Positions 8,837 through 17,150 are shown, numbered from the stretch's first letter. The stretch is DNA of 64,000 bases from Metabacillus litoralis (GCF_007994985.1 NZ_VOQF01000006.1:372001-436000), one strand, 5' to 3'. Made by a program: numbers and translations. The notes: generated by a model from the letters alone, not told the origin.

Positions 8837-8956
8837 TTAGCTATAGAAAGAAGCACCAACGATGATTAAAAGGATGAACAATACAACGATTAATACGAAG
8901 GTATTACCATAATAACCGCCACCTGAGTATCCTCCTCCTGCGTAACCGTAACCCAT
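8837..8956 (-). CDS. YjcZ-family small sporulation protein
   Basis: This 39-residue gene starts with a Gly/Tyr-rich segment ([17 protein letters not shown]) followed by one hydrophobic helix ([18 protein letters not shown]). That pattern is characteristic of the YjcZ/sporulation small-protein family. AGGAGGTG precedes the ATG, and a perfect terminator follows directly. It probably sits in a spore membrane or coat layer. The order next to spoVIF agrees with a sporulation role. Confidence 0.85.
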   Translation of the reverse strand: MGYGYAGGGYSGGGYYGNTFVLIVVLFILLIIVGASFYS

Positions 8957-9100
8957 GTTAAAACACCTCCTATGCTCTATCATCTCTACACATTATGATA
9001 AAAAAGGTATAATGGTTTGGACAGATTACCTAACAAATAAGGAAATAAACAACGAGCGGAAAATTTAATGCCTGTAACGGAAATTAACAATATTTTTTTC

Positions 9101-9310
9101 TTACTTATCTAGTTGATTTTTTATTAACCATTTCTCCATTTCACTTGCAGTAAATTCCATGTTCTTTTCAAAGGATTTCGCTGTTGAATCGATACTTTCC
9201 AGCTCAAAATCCTTAATCTTTAATTTTTGATCTTCATTTCCTTGTAATCTTTCATGCTGACGATAAATATTTTGGATCCACCCATTAAATAACAGCTCAA
9301 TTTTATCCAT
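9101..9310 (-). CDS. Small soluble protein coupled to YetF-like gene, unknown function
   Basis: The 69-residue charged protein has no membrane segment or recognised domain. It begins MDKIELLFNGWIQNIYRQ and is probably helical. Its start overlaps the end of the upstream YetF-like gene by 8 bp, and the site GAAGGAGAAGG lies inside that gene, so the two are almost certainly co-translated. Other YetF-type proteins often have small partner genes, so a shared function is a reasonable inference. Confidence 0.7.
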   Translation of the reverse strand: MDKIELLFNGWIQNIYRQHERLQGNEDQKLKIKDFELESIDSTAKSFEKNMEFTASEMEKWLIKNQLDK

Positions 9311-10025
9311 TTTCCTTCTCCTTCTTGTTCTTAATTTCTAAATGGTCATGATAAAAATCTAGAAATATTTCTCCAGAAGAATCAATTTGACCTAAAAACA
9401 CATCTTTCACATCTTTTTTTCTTGATTGCAGCTTTTCTCTTACCCACTCAAGACTATAGCCAGCCTCGTAAATTGTATTTTCTAGAAATGTCCCATCCGA
9501 AATAATTGTTATTGGTCTTTCATAATATTTAACTTTTTTATGAAGTATATCTTCCCATTTAACTTGTTGTTTCTCTTGTTTTAATAAAACACTTAATTCA
9601 CCATTCGTTTCTAATATAGCGAATTCTACATCTGAAACTTGAAATATATCTTTTTTTCGCAGTTGCTCTAGAAGTTCATCTGCACTATACTTTTCTTTTC
9701 TCATATTTCCTTCTAATATCTTTCCATCTTGAATAAAAGTTGTCGCTTTTCCTTCTACAATATCTCGGAAACCCTTACTTTTTAGTGAAAATATCGATAT
9801 AACGATTGGAACAAGAGACCATATTAAAATAGAAGAAATTCCATTTACCAAATTTAATTCAATATCCATCGAAAGTGTCCCTGCAATATCACCAACTGTT
9901 ATACCTGTAATATATTCAAAAAAAGATAACTTCGATAATTGCTTTTTTCCTAAAAGTTTTGTTATAAAAAATAACCCGAATATAATTGAGATTGATCTTA
10001 TAATAACTTCAATCCACTCTGGCAT
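9303..10025 (-). CDS. YetF-like membrane protein (DUF421), second copy
   Basis: The 240-residue protein has the DUF421 plan: about three N-terminal helices with TKLLGKKQLSKLSFFEYITG, then the C-terminal domain (VEGKATTFIQDGKI, AILETNGELSVLLKQ). It is clearly paralogous to the protein at 3957-4634 but far from identical. It ends in a very lysine/glutamate-rich tail (EIKNKKEKENG). AAGGAGAAGGATAC precedes the ATG. It forms a two-gene unit with the small gene at 9101-9310. Confidence 0.85.
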   Translation of the reverse strand: MPEWIEVIIRSISIIFGLFFITKLLGKKQLSKLSFFEYITGITVGDIAGTLSMDIELNLVNGISSILIWSLVPIVISIFSLKSKGFRDIVEGKATTFIQDGKILEGNMRKEKYSADELLEQLRKKDIFQVSDVEFAILETNGELSVLLKQEKQQVKWEDILHKKVKYYERPITIISDGTFLENTIYEAGYSLEWVREKLQSRKKDVKDVFLGQIDSSGEIFLDFYHDHLEIKNKKEKENG

Positions 10026-10177
10026 GTATCCTTCTCCTTATAAAACCATTTTAAATATTTTTTAGTATACACACTACTTGTAAAATTATGTTATTTAACC
10101 ATTTGGTACTTTCGCCTTTCCCTGTTAACTACCTCTTCCATATATTGTATTAATCGCATAAAAGGGAGGTTTATAAT

Positions 10178-11053
10178 ATGAACTATTTAAGATGGAATGA
10201 GCACCCGTATGCTGGTGAACGTCATCCACCCAAAAATGGAGAGGCTCCACATGCAGGCTCGTGGGTTCCATTTTTTCTAAAAAACAATGAAGATGGTACT
10301 TTCTCAGATCCAAATGGTCGTTTGATACGCTTGAACATAACTCATCCAGATAAAATCAATTGGGAAAAACAATTAGGAAGGGTTGAAGATGTTCTTGAAA
10401 ACATCACAAACGAGCAGATAGACATTGCTAAATATTACGGAACTGGAGTAGCAACCAAGCAATGGACACCAGTAATCGATCGACTCATCGATTCATATGG
10501 TGTGTCAGCACCTCATGCAGCTAGAATATTAGCTATTACAGAAGCAGCAATAAATGATGCTTTTATTGTTGCTTGGGAGCTAAAATATAAATGGCTTGTT
10601 GCAAGACCAAATCAATATAACCAAAATTTAGAACCAATTCTTTGTACACCACGCCATCCAACCTATCCTTCAGGTCATGCAACAATCGCTGGCTGTGCAG
10701 AGGAAGTCCTAAGTTACTTCTTCCCAGGAGCAAAAGGTAAAATTCATACAGTTGCAAAAACAAATGCCATATCAAGGTTGTATGGAGGCGTTCATTTTCC
10801 TGTTGATAATGATGAGGGGCTTAAACTTGGAAGACAGCTTGGACGTATCATAGCAAATCATGTTGGGAATCAAGTTGATAATCGTAACCTTTCAATTGAC
10901 CGTCATTATTCACGATCTAACCTAGTTGATATCAACCCACCTTCAGATTATCAGCAAGTTATTCCTTATGAATTTTCTGAAGAATGTCAATCATTAGTGA
11001 AAAATATGAATAGAACTAAGGAAATCCCTAGAAAACCAAAATTATATATATAG
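10178..11053 (+). CDS. PAP2 superfamily / vanadium-dependent haloperoxidase-like protein
   Basis: The 291-residue protein shows the three phosphate- or vanadate-binding motifs of the PAP2/haloperoxidase fold: KWLVARP (KX4RP form), YPSGHAT, and SRLYGGVHFPVD (SRX5HXXXD). It lacks obvious membrane helices and a signal peptide. This fits the soluble haloperoxidase-like branch rather than membrane lipid phosphatases. AAGGGAGGTTTATA precedes the ATG. The actual reaction (acid phosphatase or halide oxidation) cannot be decided from sequence. It sits between spoVIF and the coat cluster. Confidence 0.82.
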   Translation: MNYLRWNEHPYAGERHPPKNGEAPHAGSWVPFFLKNNEDGTFSDPNGRLIRLNITHPDKINWEKQLGRVEDVLENITNEQIDIAKYYGTGVATKQWTPVIDRLIDSYGVSAPHAARILAITEAAINDAFIVAWELKYKWLVARPNQYNQNLEPILCTPRHPTYPSGHATIAGCAEEVLSYFFPGAKGKIHTVAKTNAISRLYGGVHFPVDNDEGLKLGRQLGRIIANHVGNQVDNRNLSIDRHYSRSNLVDINPPSDYQQVIPYEFSEECQSLVKNMNRTKEIPRKPKLYI

Positions 11054-11067
11054 CTTGTTATAACACT

Positions 11068-11098
11068 AAAAGGACTGATCTGTTATGATCAGTCCTTT
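11068..11098 (+). terminator. Intrinsic terminator after the haloperoxidase-like gene (first of two near-identical copies)
   Basis: AAAGGACTGATC and GATCAGTCCTTT form a 12-bp perfect stem around TGTTAT. A nearly identical hairpin recurs at 11257-11287. Confidence 0.85.
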
Positions 11099-11223
11099 CA
11101 GACTGTTGACAAACGCTCGCTTTCTTCGTTACTCACCTTGCTGCGGTGCTCATTACCAAATCGGGTAACTCCGCTCCTCACAAGGCTTCGTGCCTTGAAA
11201 GTCAAGCGTTTTCAATCAGTCTG
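11099..11223. repeat. 125-bp inverted-repeat element between duplicated terminators
   Basis: The element begins CAGACTGTTGACAAACGCT and ends with the complement of CAGACTGATTGAAAACGCT, which gives 19-20-bp imperfect terminal inverted repeats. The interior has further short palindromes (CAAGGCTTCGTGCCTTG). It has no open frame. The flanking terminator hairpins are near-identical direct repeats, suggesting insertion with duplication or recombination at the hairpin. Confidence 0.7.
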
Positions 11224-11256
11224 AAGGGCTTGAAAATATACTTTGTCTACACACTG

Positions 11257-11287
11257 AAAGGACTGATCTGTTAAGATCAGTCCTTTT
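11257..11287 (+). terminator. Second copy of the terminator hairpin
   Basis: This is the same 12-bp stem as at 11068-11098, with one loop base changed (TGTTAA). The shared word CACT upstream shows the duplicated segment extends a few bases beyond the stem. Confidence 0.8.
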
Positions 11288-11330
11288 ATATACTCTTATC
11301 GTGCTAGAAGCTAAAATAGCATTTATGACA

Positions 11331-11456
11331 TTAAGAACGTTTCTTTTTTTTCCCGCAGCCACAGCCACTTTTTTTGACTTTTTTTGGTCTTGATACAGAA
11401 ACTGATTGGTTCGTGTCAGTCGTTTTAACGGAAGGATTCAAGCGAGCCTTATTCAT
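11331..11456 (-). CDS. Very small basic protein with a CGCGKKKKR tail
   Basis: A 41-residue frame encodes a polar, Ser/Thr/Lys-rich peptide ending in VKKSGCGCGKKKKRS. GGAAGGTGGG lies upstream of the ATG at slightly long spacing. Small Cys/Lys-tailed proteins are common among Bacillus coat-associated products, and this gene lies between spoVIF and the coat cluster, so a spore role is a reasonable inference. I recognise no named family. Confidence 0.55.
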   Translation of the reverse strand: MNKARLNPSVKTTDTNQSVSVSRPKKVKKSGCGCGKKKKRS

Positions 11457-11634
11457 CAAACATCCCACCTTCCTTTTCTTATATATTGATAATTCTTACC
11501 AAACTAAAGGACATTTCATTTAAGGTCGTCTGTAAAGTAGTCTTTAGATATTCTGGAAACTTAAGAGCATTGATAATTTCAGCTTCTATATCCCATTTTA
11601 TGTAGCAGGGATTAATTGTTTCTAAGGTAAAGGC

Positions 11635-11985
11635 CTAATCTATCAACTTTTTTGTTAATGATTCAATGACACCAGCAAATCCTGCTATAGCTAGAATCAT
11701 GATAAGAATCTCTGTACCCTGTGACCAAACCATCCATAATCCATATAAAAAAGCTGAACACCATACACCAGTACACCAGTAGCAGCTTAGTAGTTCACCA
11801 ATCCATGCTTTAAATCCTGTTCCTTTAATTTCTATATAAGTTTCAACCTCTCCTTCCTCATTCACTTCCTCAATTTCATCATGAAAAGGTTTACGTAAGA
11901 ACAAGGTTATCTGATCAAACACAATAAGCCGCGTTAAACGAAAAGCAGCAAACCCAAAAAGAATAAATTGAAATCCTGTAACCAT
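11635..11985 (-). CDS. yjcA: YjcA, DUF1360 sporulation membrane protein
   Basis: The 116-residue protein has an N-terminal helix (FILFGFAAFRLTRLIVFDQ), a charged middle, then GELLSCYWCTGVWCSAFLYGLW and a second hydrophobic segment. The LLxCxWCxGxW signature defines DUF1360. B. subtilis YjcA has the same length and the same position beside the coat genes. It is divergent from the first CotX/V-type gene. The biochemical role is unknown. Confidence 0.88.
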   Translation of the reverse strand: MVTGFQFILFGFAAFRLTRLIVFDQITLFLRKPFHDEIEEVNEEGEVETYIEIKGTGFKAWIGELLSCYWCTGVWCSAFLYGLWMVWSQGTEILIMILAIAGFAGVIESLTKKLID

Positions 11986-12280
11986 AACATCCCACCCTTC
12001 CTTTTAGGAACTCTATATACTTATGAAAAATGAAATCACTTAAGAATATAAGACTAGCTTCTTATTCAACTTTTAACTGTTCGTCCATCAGCATTTATCT
12101 AAAAAATGGGTGCAAAGCTGTATGTTTGACTCATACAAAAGCTAGGGAATCTGCATTAACTACAAGTAAAAGGTTAGCACAATCAAATCAACATTTTTTA
12201 TTACCTTTTCATGAGGGGAAGAAATGTATTGTGCTTGTGCTATCCTTTTTATCTCTAATCAATGAAAGGAGTGAATGTTC

Positions 12281-12694
12281 ATGACTACAAAAAGATGGTC
12301 AGCATTAGAAGATTGTAAGAAAGAGGAATCAACACAAGATGCTGTACAAATAAACGAAACCGTTCAAGCTTCAGAGGAGTATATATTCATTAAAGATTCT
12401 TGCAATATTGATGTCACTTCAACTGATACGCAAGTTGCTGTTTCATTGCAAGCAGCTGTTCAAGTTGCAATTGCTTTAGTTATTAACCTAACAATTGCCG
12501 ATAGTAATCGTGCTGAGCAAGTTACTCAACAGCTATTACAAAGTTCAGTTATTAAACAAGTAAATAAACAAAAACTTATTATCGAAAACTCTCGTGATGT
12601 TACGATCACAACAACAGATACTGATGTAGCAATTTCCTTACAAGTGTTAATTCAAATTTTATTAGCATTACTTGTTCAAATTGACATTCTTTAA
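12281..12694 (+). CDS. cotV: CotX/CotV-family spore coat protein (CotV position)
   Basis: The 137-residue protein carries two tandem CotX/V-type beta-hydrophobic modules. The first is DSCNIDVTSTDTQVAVSLQA followed by VQVAIALVINLTIADSN; the second is ENSRDVTITTTDTDVAISLQ. The core is nearly identical to that of the cotX gene at 13152-13643, more so than expected for B. subtilis CotV versus CotX, which suggests recent duplication or gene conversion. The ATG at 12281 is preceded by AAAGGAG; an ATG at 12275 sits too close to that site. It leads the unit cotV-W-X. Confidence 0.82.
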   Translation: MTTKRWSALEDCKKEESTQDAVQINETVQASEEYIFIKDSCNIDVTSTDTQVAVSLQAAVQVAIALVINLTIADSNRAEQVTQQLLQSSVIKQVNKQKLIIENSRDVTITTTDTDVAISLQVLIQILLALLVQIDIL

Positions 12695-12779
12695 ACAATA
12701 ACAAGCTTATTTGAATAAACTATTTATCGCACTAGAATGTTTTTGTTACTGGTTTAAATGAAATGTGAGGTGAAAAAAA

Positions 12780-13058
12780 ATGTCTAATGAAAAATTAAAT
12801 TTACAAGAAATCTCTTCTACAATGATGCAACTTTTCGTTCAAGATGTTTTTAACAAAAATAACATTACTGAAGAAAAGAAGAATAAATTATCTGACGACC
12901 AAAAAGCACAGCTACGAAAAGTAGTAGAAGATCTTCAAGCACAAGTTGATGAATTTGTTAAAGGATCTAAACAAAAGCAGGAAGAGCCTGTTGAAGAAGA
13001 TGCACCGAAAAATACAACATTACGTGACATGATTAAAAAGAAAAAAGAAGACAAATAA
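12780..13058 (+). CDS. cotW: CotW, spore coat protein
   Basis: The 92-residue highly charged protein reads FVQDVFNKNNITEEKKNKLSD in the middle and ends in an acidic then lysine-rich tail (RDMIKKKKEDK). It resembles B. subtilis CotW in length, composition and the VQxxFxKxxxTxxKxxKxSDxxK pattern. It lies between the two CotX/V-type genes, as in B. subtilis. It is an insoluble coat (crust) component by analogy. GTGAGGTGAAA precedes the start. Confidence 0.85.
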   Translation: MSNEKLNLQEISSTMMQLFVQDVFNKNNITEEKKNKLSDDQKAQLRKVVEDLQAQVDEFVKGSKQKQEEPVEEDAPKNTTLRDMIKKKKEDK

Positions 13059-13151
13059 ACCAAAAATGGTCAAAATCACCAAGATAGATGGCTTATACAA
13101 AAATAAATTTTGATCATTTAATAAAAGTAAACCGAAAGGAGGAATTAAACA

Positions 13152-13643
13152 ATGGAAGCAAGACCATATGAATGGGTAGCACTAGATCGTAACTCTTGTC
13201 ATCCGACTGATTGTTATTCTAAAGATGAGGTGGCTGCTGTTGGAAATAACATCAACTTCTTCAACGATGATGCAACAGTAAGTCAATCAGCAGACCAAAT
13301 TAATGAAACTGATCAAATCTCTTCTGAAACAATAATCGTTAGAGATTCTTGTGACATCAATGTTAACTCTACAGATACTCAAGTAGCTGTATCACTACAA
13401 GTAGCATTACAAGTAGCAATTGCATTAGTTATTAACTTAACAATCGCTGACAGCAACCGCGCTGAGCAAGTAACTCAACAATTATTGCAACAAACTGACA
13501 CAACACAATTAAACAGACAAAAATTAATCATCGAAAACTCTCGTGATGTAAATGTGACAACAACTGATACAGATGTTGCAATTTCTCTACAAGTTTTACT
13601 ACAAATCTTAATCGCATTAGTAGTAAACATCGATATCTTCTAA
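13152..13643 (+). CDS. cotX: CotX, spore crust protein
   Basis: The 163-residue protein begins MEARPYEWVALDRNSCHP, matching the MExRPYxWVALD start of B. subtilis CotX. A short acidic linker follows, then two tandem CotX modules (SCDINVNSTDTQVAVSLQV and SRDVNVTTTDTDVAISLQV). These modules mediate assembly of the crust in CotX/Y/Z systems. AAAGGAGGAATTAAAC precedes the ATG, and a strong terminator follows. Confidence 0.92.
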   Translation: MEARPYEWVALDRNSCHPTDCYSKDEVAAVGNNINFFNDDATVSQSADQINETDQISSETIIVRDSCDINVNSTDTQVAVSLQVALQVAIALVINLTIADSNRAEQVTQQLLQQTDTTQLNRQKLIIENSRDVNVTTTDTDVAISLQVLLQILIALVVNIDIF

Positions 13644-13653
13644 TTAACTTTAG

Positions 13654-13680
13654 AAGCAGGGTCCCCCCCTGCTTTTTTTT
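13654..13680 (+). terminator. Intrinsic terminator after cotX
   Basis: AAGCAGGG and CCCTGCTT pair around a short C-rich loop, followed by a run of T, 10 bp after the cotX stop. Confidence 0.85.
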
Positions 13681-13974
13681 GTTTTTTAGTTCACTCATAC
13701 TTTATTGTGCTATAAACAGAGTTTTAAACAGAAATGAATTATTCTATTATTTCCTAATTGTGCATTTCAGAACAGTGACCTCTAAAAAAGAGCCTACTTT
13801 TTCATAATAGATAGCAAATCCATCCCCTTATTCACTAGGAAAACCAGCGCTCACCTAATTTCTTCCCAACGATTCTATAAGAATCTAGACGATAACCCAC
13901 ACACACTAGTCATATTCCACATAGTCTGTTAAGGACTAAAGTCAAATATTTATTAATTAAGGAGATGGCTAATA
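13681..13974. promoter_or_regulatory. cotY upstream region
   Basis: No gene seen. CATATTCC and CACATAGTCTG words at about 13911-13926 are only loose matches to a sporulation -10 element. The leader ends with AAGGAGATGGC before cotY. Confidence 0.3.
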
Positions 13975-14451
13975 ATGGGTTGCAAAGATAGAAAAGACTT
14001 CGATAACAATTGTGTATGTGAAGCTGTAGAACAAATTTTAGCGGAACAAGAAGCGGTAGAAGATATCTCTTGTCCGACTAGCTGCTTCAGTAATTTATTG
14101 AATCCTGTAGCAGGTACAAAAGATACAATTCCATTTATCTTGTTTGACAAAAAAGGTGGATTATTCAAAGCATTCGGTAATGTTGGTGGATTCCTTGATG
14201 ATATGACTTGCTTCCAATCAATTTTCTTCCGTGTTGAAGCAATCAAAGATTGCTGTGCAACATTATCAATTCTACGTCCAGTAGACGTTGACGGAAACAC
14301 AGAAAGCGTATGTAGTCCTTGTGATGAAGGATTCTTCGGTCTTGAAAAAACTGACTTCTGTATTGAAGTAGATCTTGACTGCTTCTGTGCTATTCAATGT
14401 TTATCACCAGAGCTAGTTGATCGTATTGCTGACAAGAAACACTATCGTTAA
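13975..14451 (+). CDS. cotY: CotY, cysteine-rich spore crust protein
   Basis: The 158-residue Cys-rich protein has the CotY/CotZ signature blocks: [59 protein letters not shown] and a C-terminal [14 protein letters not shown]. CotY forms disulfide-linked crystalline arrays in the B. subtilis crust. The many cysteines here are consistent with that. AAGGAGATGGCTAATA precedes the ATG. It is separated from cotX and cotZ by terminators, so each is probably its own transcription unit in the mother cell. Confidence 0.92.
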   Translation: MGCKDRKDFDNNCVCEAVEQILAEQEAVEDISCPTSCFSNLLNPVAGTKDTIPFILFDKKGGLFKAFGNVGGFLDDMTCFQSIFFRVEAIKDCCATLSILRPVDVDGNTESVCSPCDEGFFGLEKTDFCIEVDLDCFCAIQCLSPELVDRIADKKHYR

Positions 14452-14465
14452 TATAACAACAACTT

Positions 14466-14500
14466 AAGACTGCTGATTGAATTCAGCAGTCTTTTCTTTT
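14466..14500 (+). terminator. Intrinsic terminator after cotY
   Basis: AAGACTGCTGA and TCAGCAGTCTT form an 11-bp stem, followed by TTCTTTT. Confidence 0.85.
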
Positions 14501-14681
14501 AAGAAGGATAAAATCTATATTTTCCAAAAAGATACTTAAGAAAGATATCAGCCTACTACTATCTCTATACATCATATTATTGATTAGTATCACAATTCTT
14601 CTAAAATAGGCTACTACCTAGCACCATTTTAAAAGAAGTTTCTTATACTAATAGCAAGAACATTAGTAGGAGGGGAGAAAT

Positions 14682-15092
14682 ATGAAAAATAAAGACTTAA
14701 ATTGTGTATGTAGTGCGGTTGAAGATATTCTAGATCAACAAGAAGCGGTAAGTGAAAAATGTCCTACTAGCTGTTATAGTAATCTTCTTAATCCAGTGAA
14801 AACGTTAGGAGATACCATTCCGTTTATCTTGTTAAGTGACAAAGGAGATCCTTTTCATGCATTTGGAAATGTAGGCTCAAAGCAATGCTTTAAAACAAAT
14901 TTCTTTAGAGTTGAAAACATCCATGATTGTTGTGCAACATTACGCCTTTTACTGCCATTAGATTGTCACGGTCATCATGCAGAAAAAATTTGTGATGTAA
15001 AAGAATTAATAAAAACACAAAATTGTATTGAAGTTGATCTTACTTGCTTCTGTGCCATTCAATGCTTATCACCATTGTTATTAAGACAATAG
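14682..15092 (+). CDS. cotZ: CotZ, cysteine-rich spore crust protein
   Basis: The 136-residue paralogue of CotY has the same blocks ([73 protein letters not shown]) and is shorter in the middle. CotZ anchors the crust in B. subtilis. GGAGGGGAGAAAT precedes the ATG. A TATACTAATA word near 14645 might be part of a sigma-K-type -10 element, but this is weak evidence. CotY or CotZ assignment is by order and length. Confidence 0.88.
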   Translation: MKNKDLNCVCSAVEDILDQQEAVSEKCPTSCYSNLLNPVKTLGDTIPFILLSDKGDPFHAFGNVGSKQCFKTNFFRVENIHDCCATLRLLLPLDCHGHHAEKICDVKELIKTQNCIEVDLTCFCAIQCLSPLLLRQ

Positions 15093-15121
15093 GACACACT
15101 AAAATAAACATTCTGCTAGAT

Positions 15122-15156
15122 AAAAGTTAGGCACAGGAAATAGTGCCTAACTTTTT
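15122..15156 (+). terminator. Intrinsic terminator after cotZ
   Basis: AAAAGTTAGGCAC and GTGCCTAACTTTT form a 13-bp stem ending in T5. Confidence 0.88.
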
Positions 15157-15232
15157 AGTTATCGCTTTCGCATACTTTTGTCATTTAGTGGTAAATTCAA
15201 ATGGTAGCAATACAAAAAAACAATAAAACCCT

Positions 15233-15260
15233 AAAAAAAGAGTCTAGAAAAAAGACTCCT
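15233..15260 (-). terminator. Intrinsic terminator after cotO
   Basis: On the minus strand GGAGTC (loop TTTTTTCTA) GACTC is followed by seven T, just after the cotO stop. The stem is short but the U-tract is strong. Confidence 0.65.
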
Positions 15261-15261
15261 T

Positions 15262-15822
15262 TTAAAATCCTAATAAATTTATAGATTTAATGTTTTCAAA
15301 TGGTACATCAATTGGTTTAGCATGTGTTAACGACCTGATTGTAACAATACGATCTTCTTCTGTCATAATAACTCCACGGTAAGTATCTTCAGTTGTTTCG
15401 ATTTGACATAATGTTCTAGGCATATTTTTAGGAAGATTTTTAAAGAACTCAATCTTTTCGGCAATATTCATTTGAGTAATAGGTTTTCTTTGTTTACGAT
15501 ATTGTTTAACAGTTTGCTCCTGATCTTGCTCTTCTTCACCTTGTAAGCTATTGGTTTCTTTTAGTGGATTCACTTCAACATCTTTTTCTTCCTCCACTTG
15601 TGCCTCAATATTGAGTTTATTCACTTCTTCTACGGAAGGCTCTCTTTCTAATGTTTTAACCTGTGAATCACCTTCAACCTGGTTCGTGTCAACAACTGCT
15701 TTTGATTTTGTTTTCTTAACAACAAATGATTGCATATTCACATTGATATCTTGATTATCCGGCTGGACAATATACATTAGTGGCTTCATCTTATAATCTT
15801 TATTTTTCTGATTATTTCTCAT
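15262..15822 (-). CDS. cotO: CotO, spore coat morphogenetic protein
   Basis: The 186-residue protein begins with a basic stretch and MKPLMYIVQP, the conserved CotO start. A low-complexity acidic region (about residues 50-105) follows, then the conserved C-terminal domain from MNIAEKIEFFKNLPKNMPRTLC through a strand-rich end (TYRGVIMTEEDRIVTI). CotO (YjbX) directs outer coat assembly in B. subtilis, where it also adjoins cotZ convergently. It is somewhat shorter than the B. subtilis protein because of the variable middle. Confidence 0.88.
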   Translation of the reverse strand: MRNNQKNKDYKMKPLMYIVQPDNQDINVNMQSFVVKKTKSKAVVDTNQVEGDSQVKTLEREPSVEEVNKLNIEAQVEEEKDVEVNPLKETNSLQGEEEQDQEQTVKQYRKQRKPITQMNIAEKIEFFKNLPKNMPRTLCQIETTEDTYRGVIMTEEDRIVTIRSLTHAKPIDVPFENIKSINLLGF

Positions 15823-16099
15823 TTCACTACCTCCAATGATAAAGATGTTTGCACACAGTATGTTATGCAGTAAAACTGGGTAATGTGCCTATTTTTATAA
15901 GTTTCTTCTCTAGAATACTTGTACTACTTTGTAGTCTGATTTTATTCAACGAAATTTTCGGGAGTGGTTTACACACAACTTAATGGATAGTACAAAGCTA
16001 GTAGTAGAATAATAAAAATTAAAATTTTACAATTAATTTACGCTACCTTAATAATTAATTGTTATTGTCGAATTACGCAGATTATTTAAGGAGATATAT

Positions 16100-17044
16100 A
16101 TGAACAATGTTAGTAGTGAACATAACAATTTGGATGCTCAATTACAGAAAGAATTTTTGAGCATACTTCATAATAGACACCTTTCCATTTACTTTCAACC
16201 AATTGTTCATTTTCATAGCAAAAACGCAGTCTTCGGTTTTGAAGCTTTATCGAGAGGACCTGTTGACAGCTATTTTCATAGCCCCACTCGTTTGTTTCCA
16301 TTTGCAGAAAATGAAGGCTTATTATACTCTCTAGAAAAGCTTGCTAGAGAACGTACCTTTGAGGAAAGTAAAGGAATACTAGAAGATAAGAAATTATTTA
16401 TTAATCTAAACTCACAAGTTATTTACGATGATAAATTTAATCCTGGTCATACGATTTCTTTGTTAAAGCAATATGGACTAGATCCAAATAATGTAGTATT
16501 TGAAATTACAGAACGAAATGCAATAAGTGACTTCGCTGCTTTTCGCAATGTGTTGCACCACTACCGTGAACAAGGATTTCAAATTGCGGTTGATGATGCT
16601 GGTGCTGGCTACTCTTCATTACAATCAATATCAGAATTAATGCCAGATTACATTAAAGTTGATCGATCTCTTGTAAGTGGAATCGATAACAATCCAGTTA
16701 AAGCCAATATTTTAGAAGCATTTGTATCATTCGCCAAGAAAATGAATAGTAAAATTATTGCTGAAGGTATCGAAACAGAGTCTGAATTGAAAAAGGTCAT
16801 GGATTTAGGTATTGAATATGGACAAGGCTTTTTTATTGCCCGACCAAATAATCCTATTCCAACAATTAATGAAGTGGCAAAACAATGCATGAAATTAGTA
16901 AATTTAAAGCAAAGCCATAAATCAATTGTAGCTGATATTAATGATGAGATTATTATTACGCAAAATGGAATTGTCATTAGTCGCCAGCCTGCAAGCAAAT
17001 TTGTTAAGGTGAAGAAAAGTATCCTTTCATACACCAATATGTAA
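16100..17044 (+). CDS. EAL-domain cyclic-di-GMP phosphodiesterase
   Basis: The 314-residue protein has an EAL domain over about residues 25-265. The catalytic and metal-binding positions look intact: FEALSRG (EAL motif), NLN, FEITER, VDDAGAGYSS (DD of the DDFG motif), IKVDRSLV (catalytic lysine), AEGIET and YGQGFF. It should hydrolyse c-di-GMP to pGpG. There is no membrane segment, GGDEF or sensor domain; a tail of about 45 residues (VSRQPASKFVKVKK) follows. AAGGAGATATAT precedes the start. It sits between cotO and fabI and is not part of the usual gene order there. Confidence 0.9.
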   Translation: MNNVSSEHNNLDAQLQKEFLSILHNRHLSIYFQPIVHFHSKNAVFGFEALSRGPVDSYFHSPTRLFPFAENEGLLYSLEKLARERTFEESKGILEDKKLFINLNSQVIYDDKFNPGHTISLLKQYGLDPNNVVFEITERNAISDFAAFRNVLHHYREQGFQIAVDDAGAGYSSLQSISELMPDYIKVDRSLVSGIDNNPVKANILEAFVSFAKKMNSKIIAEGIETESELKKVMDLGIEYGQGFFIARPNNPIPTINEVAKQCMKLVNLKQSHKSIVADINDEIIITQNGIVISRQPASKFVKVKKSILSYTNM

Positions 17045-17094
17045 ACGAAGTTAATATATTGATGTATGAAAGGAACTTTGACAGCATATAAAAA

Positions 17095-17150
17095 GAGCGC
17101 TTATGTTCAAGTGACTTTTAAACCACATGAAAATAAGCGCTCGTTTATTT
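17095..17150. terminator. Bidirectional terminator between EAL gene and fabI
   Basis: GAGCGCTTAT and ATAAGCGCTC form a 10-bp stem with a longer, partly paired interior, located between convergent stops. CGTTTATTT follows on the plus side and CTTTTTATATG on the minus side. Confidence 0.7.

Noticed and set aside
8650-8859. 69-codon minus-strand frame upstream of spoVIF
   Set aside because: It crosses the terminator hairpin of the YjcZ-type gene and the spoVIF leader and has no own site.
12030-12284. 84-codon plus-strand frame before the first CotX/V gene
   Set aside because: No ribosome-binding site, mixed composition, and it overlaps the real start; it is more likely leader sequence of the coat operon.
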